From Sediminitomix flava (GTDB lineage Bacteria > Bacteroidota > Bacteroidia > Cytophagales > Flammeovirgaceae): a DNA stretch of 64,000 nt. The position numbers and the translations under genes were made by a program. This document shows, piece after piece, positions 52,483 through 61,685 of the stretch (positions are counted from its first letter, which is position 1; each line of letters starts with the position of its first letter). Under the pieces are notes generated by a model. It worked only from the letters and a program-made list of their open reading frames with translations, ran no database searches and was not told the DNA's origin. The stretch lies in assembly GCF_003149185.1 (NCBI RefSeq), contig NZ_QGDO01000005.1, positions 248,001 to 312,000 of the forward strand. Reading direction: 5' to 3'.

Positions 52483-53419
52483 CATTATTTTTCTGATCTT
52501 GTAATTCCTTGTAGAATGAAATTCCGACAGGCATACCTTTGCCTTGTTCATGAATGGTAAAATAACCTGTTGCATCTTCATTCCAGCAGATGCCTTCTCC
52601 TTGAGGCTCGTACTTATTGACTAACCTTATTGGATCAGATTGGAAGACTTGATCGAAAGGAATACTATCTTTTTTCCATAGAAATATATCATTATAATTT
52701 CTTAGAATGAGCCAGTTCCTCTTCGAATTATAATCAGCTGAAGTAATGTAGTTAAGCGGTATTAGCGTTTCAAATTTAGCTGCTGAAACTTGATGATTAG
52801 CTAAGGTGAGATCTATACTATATAGGCTTGAAACAGTTTCGTTCTTATTGATAATATATAATCTTTGTTCTTCAGGGTTTATAAATATGGATTCGGCATC
52901 TTGATGAGGATCTTTAGGATAGAAGAACTTTCTGATTTCTTTTACTTTCGTTTTTATGATAAAGTCATTGTAACTAGGAATTTTTGGTTCTTCTATTTCA
53001 TAGATATACTTCGTGCTAAAAATATTTTGATTGTCACCAATATCTGCAATGTAAATGATGCTTTCTTTTGATGTAGAATCATAACTAGAACAAATATCTT
53101 CCCAGTCTCTATTGGAAATTCCTTCTATGATCAATTTACCTTTATAAGAGCCGTCAGAAGGATTTATTAAGAACAAGGCATTTTCACCATCACTATCATT
53201 GTGAATCCAAATAAGTCCTTTTTTTTGGTTTGATAAACAAAGGCCAGAAGCTTCTTCATATAAATGGTTTTGATCTAAGACTTGTCTAAATCTAAATCCA
53301 AAAGATTTACTATGAGGAAACATATTCCGATCTAAAATTTCATTATTTTTAGCGGATTTTGAACAGTTAGTAATACTGACTAATAATATGAGTAGAAAAG
53401 TCAGATGGGCCTTTTTCAT
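52421..53419 (-). CDS. Propeller-like lipoprotein of unknown function
   Basis: 332 residues. Signal peptide MKKAHLTFLLILLVSITNC ends in a Cys, with Asn at -1, acceptable for a lipoprotein. Repeats such as GLIWIHNDSDGENALFLINPSDG, SIIYIADIGDNQNIF, and RLYIINKNETVSSLYSIDL suggest a beta-propeller of about six blades, like those of SdiA-regulated or NHL-like extracytoplasmic proteins. The 3' end is antisense to the end of the ABC permease gene by 62 bp. Function unknown. Confidence 0.7.
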   Translation of the reverse strand: MKKAHLTFLLILLVSITNCSKSAKNNEILDRNMFPHSKSFGFRFRQVLDQNHLYEEASGLCLSNQKKGLIWIHNDSDGENALFLINPSDGSYKGKLIIEGISNRDWEDICSSYDSTSKESIIYIADIGDNQNIFSTKYIYEIEEPKIPSYNDFIIKTKVKEIRKFFYPKDPHQDAESIFINPEEQRLYIINKNETVSSLYSIDLTLANHQVSAAKFETLIPLNYITSADYNSKRNWLILRNYNDIFLWKKDSIPFDQVFQSDPIRLVNKYEPQGEGICWNEDATGYFTIHEQGKGMPVGISFYKELQDQKNNATPTEGLPLETSKKLESYDN

Positions 53420-53612
53420 ATTTATTTTTTCGCTTAAAAACTGAGCGTAATTTCAGTATTTAAAAGTCGAATAAGAAAGCTTTCTTGGCTTTTTACGAAA
53501 AAAAGTTAAAAAAGGATAGTATTCTTAAATAATCTGAAATTATCTGCACATTCATCAATTAAATTGTCTTTTTGGAAGTTAATAAGATTTGAATAAACAA
53601 ACTTTTATCTTT

Positions 53613-54278
53613 ATGAAACATATTTTCACTGCTTTTTTAGGGCTTTTCATGGTTTTATCAAATGTGACTTTTGCACAAAAAGATGCAAAGGCTAAAAAAG
53701 TATTAGATCAAATGAGTGAAATGTATAAGTCACTTGATGGTTTTGAAGCTAATATTTTACAAGAAGACTATAAAACAGGTGATGATAAACCTCTAGGGTC
53801 TAATCTCATTGAGATTGCTGTAAAAGGTAATAAATACAGATTGACATTAGGAGATCAGGTGGTTTACAATAATGGTGAGGCTGTATATACTTTTATGAAA
53901 TCAGATCAAGAAGTTACCGTAACAGACCCAGAAGAAGAGGGCGATGATGTGATGTCTGATCCTTCAGCTATTTATACACTTTATGAGGAAGGATTTAAAT
54001 ATTTGTATAAGGGTAGTGAGTCTATGAATGGTGCTCAATACGATGTAATTGATCTTTCTCCTGAAGACCATAAAAACGATGAATTTAACTTCTATAGATT
54101 AGTTATGTATATCAATAAAGCTAATCATCAATTAGATAGATGGGAAGTTTATATGAAAGGAAATTCTAAGTGGAATCTGTTTAAAGTATCTAACTTTAAA
54201 GCAAATAGCTTAGAGGATAATCTATTCACTTTTGATGAAGCAAAATACCCAGATGTAGAGGTTATTGATCTACGATAA
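53613..54278 (+). CDS. LolA-like periplasmic lipoprotein carrier
   Basis: 221 residues from the ATG at 53613, whose signal peptide MKHIFTAFLGLFMVLSNVTFAQ is typical; a TTG at 53589 adds eight residues. The half-barrel pattern FEANILQEDYKTG, IEIAVKGNKYRLTLGDQVVYNNGEAVYTF, and LVMYINKANHQLDRWEVYMKGNSK is that of LolA/LppM-type lipoprotein carriers of Bacteroidota. It is thought to take lipoproteins from the inner to the outer membrane. Monocistronic. Confidence 0.85.
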   Translation: MKHIFTAFLGLFMVLSNVTFAQKDAKAKKVLDQMSEMYKSLDGFEANILQEDYKTGDDKPLGSNLIEIAVKGNKYRLTLGDQVVYNNGEAVYTFMKSDQEVTVTDPEEEGDDVMSDPSAIYTLYEEGFKYLYKGSESMNGAQYDVIDLSPEDHKNDEFNFYRLVMYINKANHQLDRWEVYMKGNSKWNLFKVSNFKANSLEDNLFTFDEAKYPDVEVIDLR

Positions 54279-54301
54279 TAAAATATTATTGCATAAATAA
54301 T

Positions 54302-54338
54302 AAATCCCCGATTCATAATTGAATCGGGGATTTTTTTA
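54302..54338. terminator. Bidirectional terminator
   Basis: 14-bp arms at 54302-54315 and 54320-54333, T run beyond, overlapping the stop codon of the convergent WD40 gene. Confidence 0.92.
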
Positions 54339-55262
54339 TTCGGGTAAGCCATTTACTTTCCAAATTGAGATACTTCTATCATCTGAGCAAGATGCTAAAG
54401 TAGTTGAATCGAGCCAAAGTAATTTGTTTACAGAAGTGCCATGGCCTGCGTATCTGGCTTTATCAATGACTTTAAGTAATTTGAATGATTCTGCATCCCA
54501 AATCTTAATTGATTTATCTTTACTGCATGTAGCGAAGTATCTTCCATCTTCTCGGTATGAAATATGGTTGATGGTATACATATGTGCTACAATATCCTGA
54601 CTTAAAGCATAGTCTAGATTACTATTCCAAATTTTAAGATGAGCATCTCTACTTCCACTCAAGAGATAATTGTAATCTTTTGAGAAATTTAAACTGAAAA
54701 TAGAGAATTCGTGGCCAGTTAATTCATGGACAATATTATAATCTGCAAGAGAAATTCCTCTAATGATATTATCACTAGAACCTACAAATATTAAATCTTG
54801 ATCTGGCTGAATAGCAAGCGATCGTGAATGTTTATCTGAAAGCTTTACTTTTTTATCAACGCTAAATTTTTCATAATCAATTATGCTTAGGAAGCCATCT
54901 CCTTGGGCTAAATAGATTTTCCCATTAAATAATTTTATGTCGAATATTTGATGTTGCCCAGTAGGGCAGGCTTTTATCTTCTTATTCTCGTTTAGATCAA
55001 TCAAATGCAATCCTTCATTATTTTGACCTACGATAAGTTCATTCTTTACTGGGTTAAAAAACATGGCATAAACTGTTCCTTGGACTTTTGCCACCAATTC
55101 TCCTTGGTCAGGTTTACTTATATCCCATTTAGTGATCATACCATCTAAACCAGCACAATAAAAGACACCTTTTTGATTGGAAGGAGCCAATGCATAAAGT
55201 GAATCTTTGTGTCCTGTGAAAGTTCCTAATTTTTCTATATTTATATCTCTAGATGTAATCAT
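54336..55262 (-). CDS. WD40-repeat protein
   Basis: 308 residues without a signal peptide, consisting of about seven WD40 blades. The best preserved are GHEFSIFSLNFSKDYNYLLSG (then SRDAHLKIWN), HMYTINHISYREDGRYFATC (then SKDKSIKIWD) and SVNKLLWLDSTTLASCSDDRSISIWK. A cytosolic scaffold; in Bacteroidota such proteins often stand alone with no known partner. Monocistronic; it ends at a shared terminator. Confidence 0.88.
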   Translation of the reverse strand: MITSRDINIEKLGTFTGHKDSLYALAPSNQKGVFYCAGLDGMITKWDISKPDQGELVAKVQGTVYAMFFNPVKNELIVGQNNEGLHLIDLNENKKIKACPTGQHQIFDIKLFNGKIYLAQGDGFLSIIDYEKFSVDKKVKLSDKHSRSLAIQPDQDLIFVGSSDNIIRGISLADYNIVHELTGHEFSIFSLNFSKDYNYLLSGSRDAHLKIWNSNLDYALSQDIVAHMYTINHISYREDGRYFATCSKDKSIKIWDAESFKLLKVIDKARYAGHGTSVNKLLWLDSTTLASCSDDRSISIWKVNGLPE

Positions 55263-55331
55263 AGTTTTAATCTTAATTGAACTGCAAAGATAGAACTCTT
55301 TCTATTCAACTTGGTTTTAAAGATTCTTATA

Positions 55332-55366
55332 AAAAGAAAGCCACTCCTAATTAATTAGAAGTGGCT
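55332..55366 (-). terminator. Terminator of lgt
   Basis: AGCCACT...AGTGGCT with an inner CTAATTAATTAG stem (55339-55366); on the minus strand a T-rich tail follows. Confidence 0.85.
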
Positions 55367-55394
55367 AATATCTCTTTGAAAATAGAACTAGCTT

Positions 55395-56216
55395 TTATTT
55401 TACTAACTCTTCTTCTTGTACTAATCCTTTTTTTGATGCTCTGTAAACAAGGAAAATTCCTCCAAGAACGGCAGGGATACTAAGTATTTGTCCCATATTT
55501 AAAAGCATACCAGCTTCAAAAGCAACTTGATCATTCTTAAGGAATTCAATCGCAAATCTGAAACCAAAAACAAGAATTAAGAACCATCCTAATAGTTTCC
55601 CATGAGGAGTTTGCCCTTGTGTCTTGTTGTACATTGTTTTAAGAATGAAGAAAATAGAAAGATATGCCAATGACTCATAAATTTGAGTTGGATGCATTGG
55701 TAATGTTTCCCCGTTACGCTCAAAAATAAATCCCCAAGGTAGGTTCGTTTCGTGCCCATAAATCTCTGAGTTCATCAGATTACCTAAACGGATAAAAGAA
55801 CCAGCTAAAGCTACAGGAATGACGAGACGGTCAACTACCCAAAGGTAAGATTGGCCAGCTCTATTTTTTGTATAGTAATAAAGGGCTAGCAAAATGCCGA
55901 TAGCACCACCATGGCTAGCTAGACCACCTTCCCATACTTTTAGGATTCTTATAGGATCAGCTAAATAGTACTCTGGCTGATAAAACAGGCAGTGTCCAAG
56001 TCTTGCACCTACTACAGTACCTATTACTACGTAAATGGTAAGTGTGTCTACATCTTCTGGTTTTCTACCTTCATTTTTATATATCTTGGTCATGATATAT
56101 TGACCGATAAAGAAGCCAAGTGCAAAAAGTAGTCCGTACCATCTGATTGATAAAGGTCCTAATGAGAATATTTCAGGATCAATGTTCCAATGAATGAAAT
56201 TCAAAAAAGCCATCAT
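55395..56216 (-). CDS. lgt: Prolipoprotein diacylglyceryl transferase
   Basis: Inner-membrane enzyme that moves a diacylglyceryl group from phosphatidylglycerol to the lipobox Cys, the first step of lipoprotein maturation. 273 residues with seven helices. Motifs seen: IRWYGLLFALGFFIG, the HGG motif in GGLASHGGAIG, the signature GSFIRLGNLMNSEIYG, and HPTQIYES. It is essential in most didermal bacteria and serves the many lipoproteins of this window. The start is the ATG at 56216; a second Met follows at once. Confidence 0.96.
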   Translation of the reverse strand: MMAFLNFIHWNIDPEIFSLGPLSIRWYGLLFALGFFIGQYIMTKIYKNEGRKPEDVDTLTIYVVIGTVVGARLGHCLFYQPEYYLADPIRILKVWEGGLASHGGAIGILLALYYYTKNRAGQSYLWVVDRLVIPVALAGSFIRLGNLMNSEIYGHETNLPWGFIFERNGETLPMHPTQIYESLAYLSIFFILKTMYNKTQGQTPHGKLLGWFLILVFGFRFAIEFLKNDQVAFEAGMLLNMGQILSIPAVLGGIFLVYRASKKGLVQEEELVK

Positions 56217-56684
56217 GTAATTTTATCTCTCTGTTTCACTTTTGTTAATCTTTAGAAGAAAAGCTTAAGTATTCGTTTTTCCTTCTAAAATACAATTCTA
56301 ATATAAACAAAGTAACAAGGATTTATTTGTAACTACTATGATTTTACAGAAAAAGTAACTCTTTTTTGGGACTATTTAAGTTTAACTTCAATTTGAGTCT
56401 TATTTTTCTGATTAAATAATTGATAGTACTAACAAGGAGCATCAAAATTGTTCCAACCGTAATATTGATTGGATACAAAATGAGAATGACAAGATGCGTG
56501 CACAAGAGTTTAAACTTGTGCAAGTTTAATAAAATGATTTTCACAGTAAATGTAGTTTTAGATAGTTACTTGGTATACACATTTTCATCAACCCTGATAC
56601 TTTTGAGTAGATGAAATTTTAAATGAGTTAAATATACCTTGAATTCTTGAAAAAAATAATTGCTCTTATTGAAAAATAACACCT
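56217..56684. other. Divergent intergenic region with overlapping dyads
   Basis: 468 bp between lgt and the LysR gene. At 56499-56529 two dyads overlap: TGCACAAG-N8-CTTGTGCA (56499-56522) and TTAAACTTG-TG-CAAGTTTAA (56510-56529). They share bases and cannot both form hairpins. Short hydrophobic frames on both strands here have non-ATG or weak starts and look like chance. Confidence 0.55.
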
Positions 56685-57572
56685 ATGGATTATCGTGATG
56701 AGGTTTTTATGACTGTTGCCGAACATTTAAATTTTTCAAAAGCAGCAGAAGCTTTGTTTATAAGTCAACCAGCTGTAACAAAGCATATTAAAGAGCTAGA
56801 GAGAAAAAATAATGTAGCTCTTTTTGAACGTAAAGGAAATAAGGTTTACCTCACAAAAGCAGGAAAGCTTACTTACAGATATCTTAAAAGTATAAAACAA
56901 CAATATAGAGAACTTGAATATGAGTTGGGGCAATTAAATAAAGCCTTTGAGGGAACTCTATTTATTGGTGCTAGTTCTACAATCTCCCAATATGTTTTAC
57001 CTTCTGTAATTGCGGCATTTTATCGGAAATTTCCTTCAATTAAATTGGAGTTGTATAATGGTAACTCACTAGAAATGGAGCGTAAGCTTTTAGCTAATGA
57101 GATAGATATAGCTTTAGTTGAGAATATCGAAAGTAATCCAGATATAAGATATGTCAGTTTTTTAGAAGATGAGCTAGTAGCTGTTACTCAAGGAGAAAGT
57201 GTTTATGCCAAAAAGAAATTATTGAGTATTGATGATTTGAGTGCAATTCCATTAGTACTTCGTGAAAAAGGCTCAGGTACTTTACAGGTGATCCAAAAGT
57301 TATTACATGATAAAGGGGTTGATATAAATCAACTAAATACAGTTTTCCATCTTGGTAGTACGGAAGCCATAAAGAATTTTTTAAACGATTTTGACGGTCT
57401 CTCCCTGATTTCTGAGCGTGCAATAGAGAAGGAGTTACTTCTGAAAAGGATTGTAAAACTGAATATCAAAGACTTTTATATTTCTCGCGATTTCCGTATT
57501 GCATTTCGTCGAGGGCCAGAATTACGTATACCAACTCTATTTGCTGATTTTATTTCAAGGTATAACTTTTAG
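56685..57572 (+). CDS. LysR-family transcriptional regulator
   Basis: 295 residues. N-terminal winged helix-turn-helix (VAEHLNFSKAAEALFISQPAVTKHIKELERKNNVALFERKGNKVYLTKAG) and a C-terminal ligand-binding fold (GTLFIGASSTISQYVLPSVIAAFYRKFPSIKLELY). The yeiH-type gene follows 79 bp downstream in the same direction; in E. coli the LysR regulator YeiE lies beside YeiH, so the same link is likely here. The ligand is unknown. Confidence 0.93.
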   Translation: MDYRDEVFMTVAEHLNFSKAAEALFISQPAVTKHIKELERKNNVALFERKGNKVYLTKAGKLTYRYLKSIKQQYRELEYELGQLNKAFEGTLFIGASSTISQYVLPSVIAAFYRKFPSIKLELYNGNSLEMERKLLANEIDIALVENIESNPDIRYVSFLEDELVAVTQGESVYAKKKLLSIDDLSAIPLVLREKGSGTLQVIQKLLHDKGVDINQLNTVFHLGSTEAIKNFLNDFDGLSLISERAIEKELLLKRIVKLNIKDFYISRDFRIAFRRGPELRIPTLFADFISRYNF

Positions 57573-57651
57573 TTATTGTATATAATAATTTAGTATTTCT
57601 ATTAATTATTTAAATCATGCATCTTTGTATTGTAATTAAACGGAGAGCGTG

Positions 57652-58572
57652 ATGAGAGTAAGTAATCAACAAGCGAATGCTATTTATTATTTAGGCATAT
57701 TCTTATGTTTCATGCCTTTTATGTCACCAGCAATGGCATTGGTATCAGGGTTGTTTTTGTCACTTATAGGAATAAAAAATCCTACAATTTCTGGAAAAAT
57801 GTCTTTGTTGTTACAAATCTCAATTGTGACAATGGGCTTTGGGATGGATTTGACTCAAGTGATTGAAACTTCTAAAACAGGAATGGGCTTAACGGCTATG
57901 TCTGTAGTTTTTACAATCCTTGTAGGTATTCTTTTGGGTAAACTCTTGAAAATCGAAAAAAGTGTTTATCTCCTCATTGCAGCAGGAACAGCTATTTGTG
58001 GTGGTAGTGCAATTGCTGCTGTTGCTCCAGTGATAAAAGCAAAAAACCATCAGATTTTATTCTCAATGGGCGTAATCTTCGTATTGAATGCTGTAGCTTT
58101 ATTCATTTTTCCTGTTTTGGGGCATTACTTCAATTTATCACAAGAAACATTTGGTACATGGGCCGCTATTGCTATTCATGATACTAGTTCGGTAGTAGGA
58201 GCTGGTGCTGCTTATGGTGAGAAAGCACTGGAAGTGGCTACTACGGTGAAATTGACTAGAGCTCTATGGATTATTCCTTTGTGTGCAGCCTTTTCATACT
58301 TTTACGGTACAAGTGAATGTGGAAAGAAAAAAATGCCTTGGTTCATTGCTTTCTACGTAATCGCTATTCTGATTGCATACTTCTTACCTGAATGGAAATC
58401 TTCATTTGACCACCTAGCTTGGTTTGGTAAAAAAGGAATGATTGCTGCGCTTTTTTTAATTGGATCGAGTATTTCAATTGAAGATGCTAAAAAAGCTGGA
58501 CTTAAATCATTCTTACTAGGAATCCTTCTCTGGATATTTATTGGTGCAAGCAGCTTAATTTATATAATTTAA
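57652..58572 (+). CDS. yeiH: YeiH-family putative sulfate exporter
   Basis: 306 residues with about ten membrane helices. The conserved AAGTAICGGSAIAAVAPVIKA, IHDTSSVVGAGAAYGEKAL and FLIGSSISIEDAKKAGLK segments are diagnostic of the YeiH family (UPF0324), proposed to export sulfate or a related anion. An ATG at 57652 directly follows a GTG alternative; CGGAGAG just upstream is a good ribosome site. The LysR gene before it is its presumed regulator. Confidence 0.9.
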   Translation: MRVSNQQANAIYYLGIFLCFMPFMSPAMALVSGLFLSLIGIKNPTISGKMSLLLQISIVTMGFGMDLTQVIETSKTGMGLTAMSVVFTILVGILLGKLLKIEKSVYLLIAAGTAICGGSAIAAVAPVIKAKNHQILFSMGVIFVLNAVALFIFPVLGHYFNLSQETFGTWAAIAIHDTSSVVGAGAAYGEKALEVATTVKLTRALWIIPLCAAFSYFYGTSECGKKKMPWFIAFYVIAILIAYFLPEWKSSFDHLAWFGKKGMIAALFLIGSSISIEDAKKAGLKSFLLGILLWIFIGASSLIYII

Positions 58573-58623
58573 TACCAACCTTAATTAATCCTCTTTGTTA
58601 TATATTATTTTACAATCTCAATT

Positions 58624-58662
58624 AAATCCTTCATATGTAATTTAATATGAAGGATTTTTTTA
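58624..58662 (+). terminator. Terminator of the yeiH-type gene
   Basis: 13-bp arms at 58624-58636 and 58645-58657, followed by Ts. Confidence 0.93.
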
Positions 58663-58765
58663 TTCTTTAACAGCTTATCTCGAAACTTATGTGAGGGTTT
58701 AATTGTAGACAATCTAAGGAACTTATTAAAAATATAGCACTTAGCCATGACTTGAATTTTATTTT

Positions 58766-60331
58766 ATGCTAGAACCATTAGAATTACTGTTTGCATTTTT
58801 TGCCGGATTTATTTTTAAAAGGCTGAATTATCCACCATTACTAGGATACCTCATCGTTGGGTTTATTTCGAGTGCTTTTGGTATTGGAGATTTAGAAGTC
58901 TTAGAGCAAGTTGGGGAGTTTGGAGTAAACTTGATGTTGTTTGTTATCGGACTAAAACTAAGAGTCAAAGAATTAAAACCTCCTCAGGTTTGGGGGGCAG
59001 CTATAATACAGATGCTCTTATGGGTTGGAGTCATATTTTTAGTCTTAATTGCTTTAAATCCGTTCTTAGATGTTTTAGCATTCGAGAATAATCATTCTGC
59101 GTTCAATTTAGCATTTGCTTTTTCCTTTTCGAGTACAGTTTTAGCAATTAAAATTTTTGATGATAGAGGTGCTAGTAATACTTCTTTGTATGTAAGTGTC
59201 ACTATTGGTATACTTATTATTCAAGATATCATAGCTGTGGTCTATTTGGTTTTATCTAAAGGACAAATGCCATCTGTATGGGCTTTTTGTCTTTTGTTAT
59301 TACCACTTTTAAGACCGTTATTAATTAGAATATTAAATAAGGTTGGCTATGATGAATTGTTGATTTTTTATGGTATTTCTGTAGCAGTTATAGGTGCCGA
59401 AATCTTTGATTTCTTTTACCTCAAAGGTGAGTTGGGTGCTTTGGTGTTTGGAATGTTAATGGGGAATACAGAGAAAAGTGATGAGCTATACAAGAGGATG
59501 TCTAAGTTGAAAGACTTATTTTTAATTGGCTTTTTCTTGAGTATTGGGCACTATGGTTTACCTAATATTGAAATCATTTCTGTTGCTCTGATACTTTGTG
59601 GAGTTTTATTAATTCGACCTATTCTCTATTTCTTTATGTTCGTTGCCTTTAAGCTTCGTGCTAGGTCGTCTGTTTTGTCTTCCTTAGGTCTTTTTAATTA
59701 TAGTGAGTTTGGACTGATCGTAGCAGCTCTTGCTGTTTCTGTAGAATTAATTCCTCAAGAATGGATGACGGTAATTGCATTGGCGCTCACATTTTCATTC
59801 TTCATATCTATACCAATCAATGTGAGAGCAATTTCTTATTTAGATCTTTATAATGATAAAATAATCCGTTTTCAACGAAAAAGCCTTATTCTTCAAGAGT
59901 CTGATGTTGAGCTAGGTAATGCACGTTTTGTAATCTTCGGTATGGGTAGAATTGGTCCAAGTATTTATGAGTATATGGAAGAGTTTTATGAGGGTGTTTC
60001 CATAGGTATTGAGAATAATGTAAAACGTGTTGAAGAGCTTAATAATGAAGGAGTAAAATGTGTTTTTGGCGATGTGACTGATGGAGAGTTTTTAAGAAGA
60101 GCTAATTTGATAGACCGCGAATTGATTTTTGTAAGCCTTACTACTCATAAAGAAAATATTGCTGTAGTTAAGTTATTACAAAAGAATAATTTTAAAGGTA
60201 CAATATCTGTGATCTGTAGGTTTGAAGAAGAGCAAAAAGAACTTGAATCGATGGGCTGTATAACCTTTAATTTATATACAGAGGTTGGGCATGGTTTTGC
60301 TGAAGATACGTTAGAAAAATTAGGTATTTAA
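58766..60331 (+). CDS. Kef-type monovalent cation/proton antiporter
   Basis: 521 residues: about 12 hydrophobic helices (1-365, LLGYLIVGFISSAFG; FAFSFSSTVLAIKIFDDRG; ILIIQDIIAVVYLVLS; KGELGALVFGMLMGN), the CPA2 pattern, followed by an RCK/TrkA-N domain (about 390-510, VIFGMGRIGPSIYEYMEEF with the NAD-binding glycines, VKCVFGDVTDGEFLRRA). It would exchange K+ or Na+ for protons across the cytoplasmic membrane and be gated by a nucleotide, as in KefB/KefC/YbaL. No ancillary KefF-type protein is present. Confidence 0.9.
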   Translation: MLEPLELLFAFFAGFIFKRLNYPPLLGYLIVGFISSAFGIGDLEVLEQVGEFGVNLMLFVIGLKLRVKELKPPQVWGAAIIQMLLWVGVIFLVLIALNPFLDVLAFENNHSAFNLAFAFSFSSTVLAIKIFDDRGASNTSLYVSVTIGILIIQDIIAVVYLVLSKGQMPSVWAFCLLLLPLLRPLLIRILNKVGYDELLIFYGISVAVIGAEIFDFFYLKGELGALVFGMLMGNTEKSDELYKRMSKLKDLFLIGFFLSIGHYGLPNIEIISVALILCGVLLIRPILYFFMFVAFKLRARSSVLSSLGLFNYSEFGLIVAALAVSVELIPQEWMTVIALALTFSFFISIPINVRAISYLDLYNDKIIRFQRKSLILQESDVELGNARFVIFGMGRIGPSIYEYMEEFYEGVSIGIENNVKRVEELNNEGVKCVFGDVTDGEFLRRANLIDRELIFVSLTTHKENIAVVKLLQKNNFKGTISVICRFEEEQKELESMGCITFNLYTEVGHGFAEDTLEKLGI

Positions 60332-60337
60332 AAATAT

Positions 60338-60373
60338 AAAAGCCTCAGATGTTAAAATCTGAGGCTTTTTATT
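60338..60373. terminator. Bidirectional terminator
   Basis: 13-bp arms at 60338-60350 and 60357-60369, between two convergent genes. Confidence 0.92.
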
Positions 60374-60380
60374 TACTCTT

Positions 60381-61466
60381 TTAAGTACCTAGTACATATT
60401 CACTTTTCGGGAGAAAGGCCATCAGCCTAACTACAATATAGGCAATAATGTAATTCAGAATAGCTGCACTAAAAATAGCTATTGGAGTAGCTAGCGTATC
60501 TCCTATAATCATAAATGCCAACTTCTGAGTAAACATATGGCATAAGTAGATACCAAAGCTGTATTTAGAGAAAGAGACAATCATATTTCTGACTTTCTCA
60601 TTGGTGAAATTCACATCTTTAAGCATTAAAAATATACCAGCAGTCATCAATGCTACATTGATCGTACAGAACCTCCAACTGAGCTCTAGGTCTTTAATAT
60701 TATCCGTATGGTGCATTTGATAGTCAAAGACTAGAGCCGTTATGGCAAATCCAATTATAAATAATGAACTTCCTACAAGCATCAGTTTTTGTCTGTTCCA
60801 ATGTATATACTTTTTAATGTAATGCCCAAGTACGATATAGCCGATATATCCTGAGAAATACCAAATAGCTCCAAACTCATTCCAGAATGCTTCACCGAGC
60901 ATCATATGATCAGGAATAAATTGAGTTATGTAATGGTATAGTGTGGTAAAAGCCCATACTGCAAGAAAACCTTCCTCAAATCTTCTTGAACACTCTTTGA
61001 GCCAAGGTGAAATGATAGGCATGAATAAATAAATGCCTAATAGCATATACATAAACCAAAGGTGACCGCTCGCCCAGTTGAAATTGTATGTCAAGCGAGT
61101 TAATTCTCCGAGTATTCGCTCTTGATTCGTACCTCCCCAAAGTAAAGGCACAAAAACGTAGAGCAATGACCAAATGATAAATGGTATAAATATTTTAGAT
61201 AGACGCTTCCTATAAAAATCAGATGCTGATTGTTTAATTGGCAATAAAAGATACCCAGAAACAACCACGAAAAGAGGAACACAAGCTCTTACGGCCGAAT
61301 TAATTAAATTAACCCAAATGCCATCTCCATCTTTAATTTCCATTTGACCAGCCCCTGTGATATAGAATACTTCTGTAGCATGGGTGATGAGCACCATAAA
61401 AATGGCTAATGCCCTGATTAGGTCTAGATAAATTACTCTTTCTTTAGTTTTCATATTTACTTTCAT
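60381..61466 (-). CDS. Membrane acyltransferase (acyltransferase 3 family)
   Basis: 361 residues with ten or so hydrophobic helices. The N-terminal signature ERVIYLDLIRALAIFMVLITHA (Arg and His of the active site) and LFVVSGYLLLP are diagnostic of the acyltransferase 3 family, which adds acetyl or other acyl groups to surface glycans, O-antigen or lipids. The MKVNMKTKE start leaves two possible Met residues, four residues apart. It is monocistronic, so its substrate polymer cannot be inferred from neighbours. Confidence 0.92.
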   Translation of the reverse strand: MKVNMKTKERVIYLDLIRALAIFMVLITHATEVFYITGAGQMEIKDGDGIWVNLINSAVRACVPLFVVVSGYLLLPIKQSASDFYRKRLSKIFIPFIIWSLLYVFVPLLWGGTNQERILGELTRLTYNFNWASGHLWFMYMLLGIYLFMPIISPWLKECSRRFEEGFLAVWAFTTLYHYITQFIPDHMMLGEAFWNEFGAIWYFSGYIGYIVLGHYIKKYIHWNRQKLMLVGSSLFIIGFAITALVFDYQMHHTDNIKDLELSWRFCTINVALMTAGIFLMLKDVNFTNEKVRNMIVSFSKYSFGIYLCHMFTQKLAFMIIGDTLATPIAIFSAAILNYIIAYIVVRLMAFLPKSEYVLGT

Positions 61467-61685
61467 TATCGGTAATAAATTAGGTAAAGAAAATCTATAA
61501 CTGACTAATCTACACTATTCGTTTTGGGAATAATTCTTAATCAAACTATAATGATTTAGTATTGGAATATGAATGTTAACAGCTACCCCTTAGTTCAGAG
61601 TTAAATTGTATTTTTCGGGAGTGTCTGTTGAATTTTATTAACTTGCGCTTGAATTGATCTAATGTTAATTAATCTTTTGAGGAGA

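Noticed and set aside
56344-56614. Short hydrophobic reading frames on both strands between lgt and the LysR gene
   Set aside because: Non-ATG or weak starts, overlap on opposite strands, very AT-rich composition and no recognisable motif; they also run across the dyads at 56499-56529.
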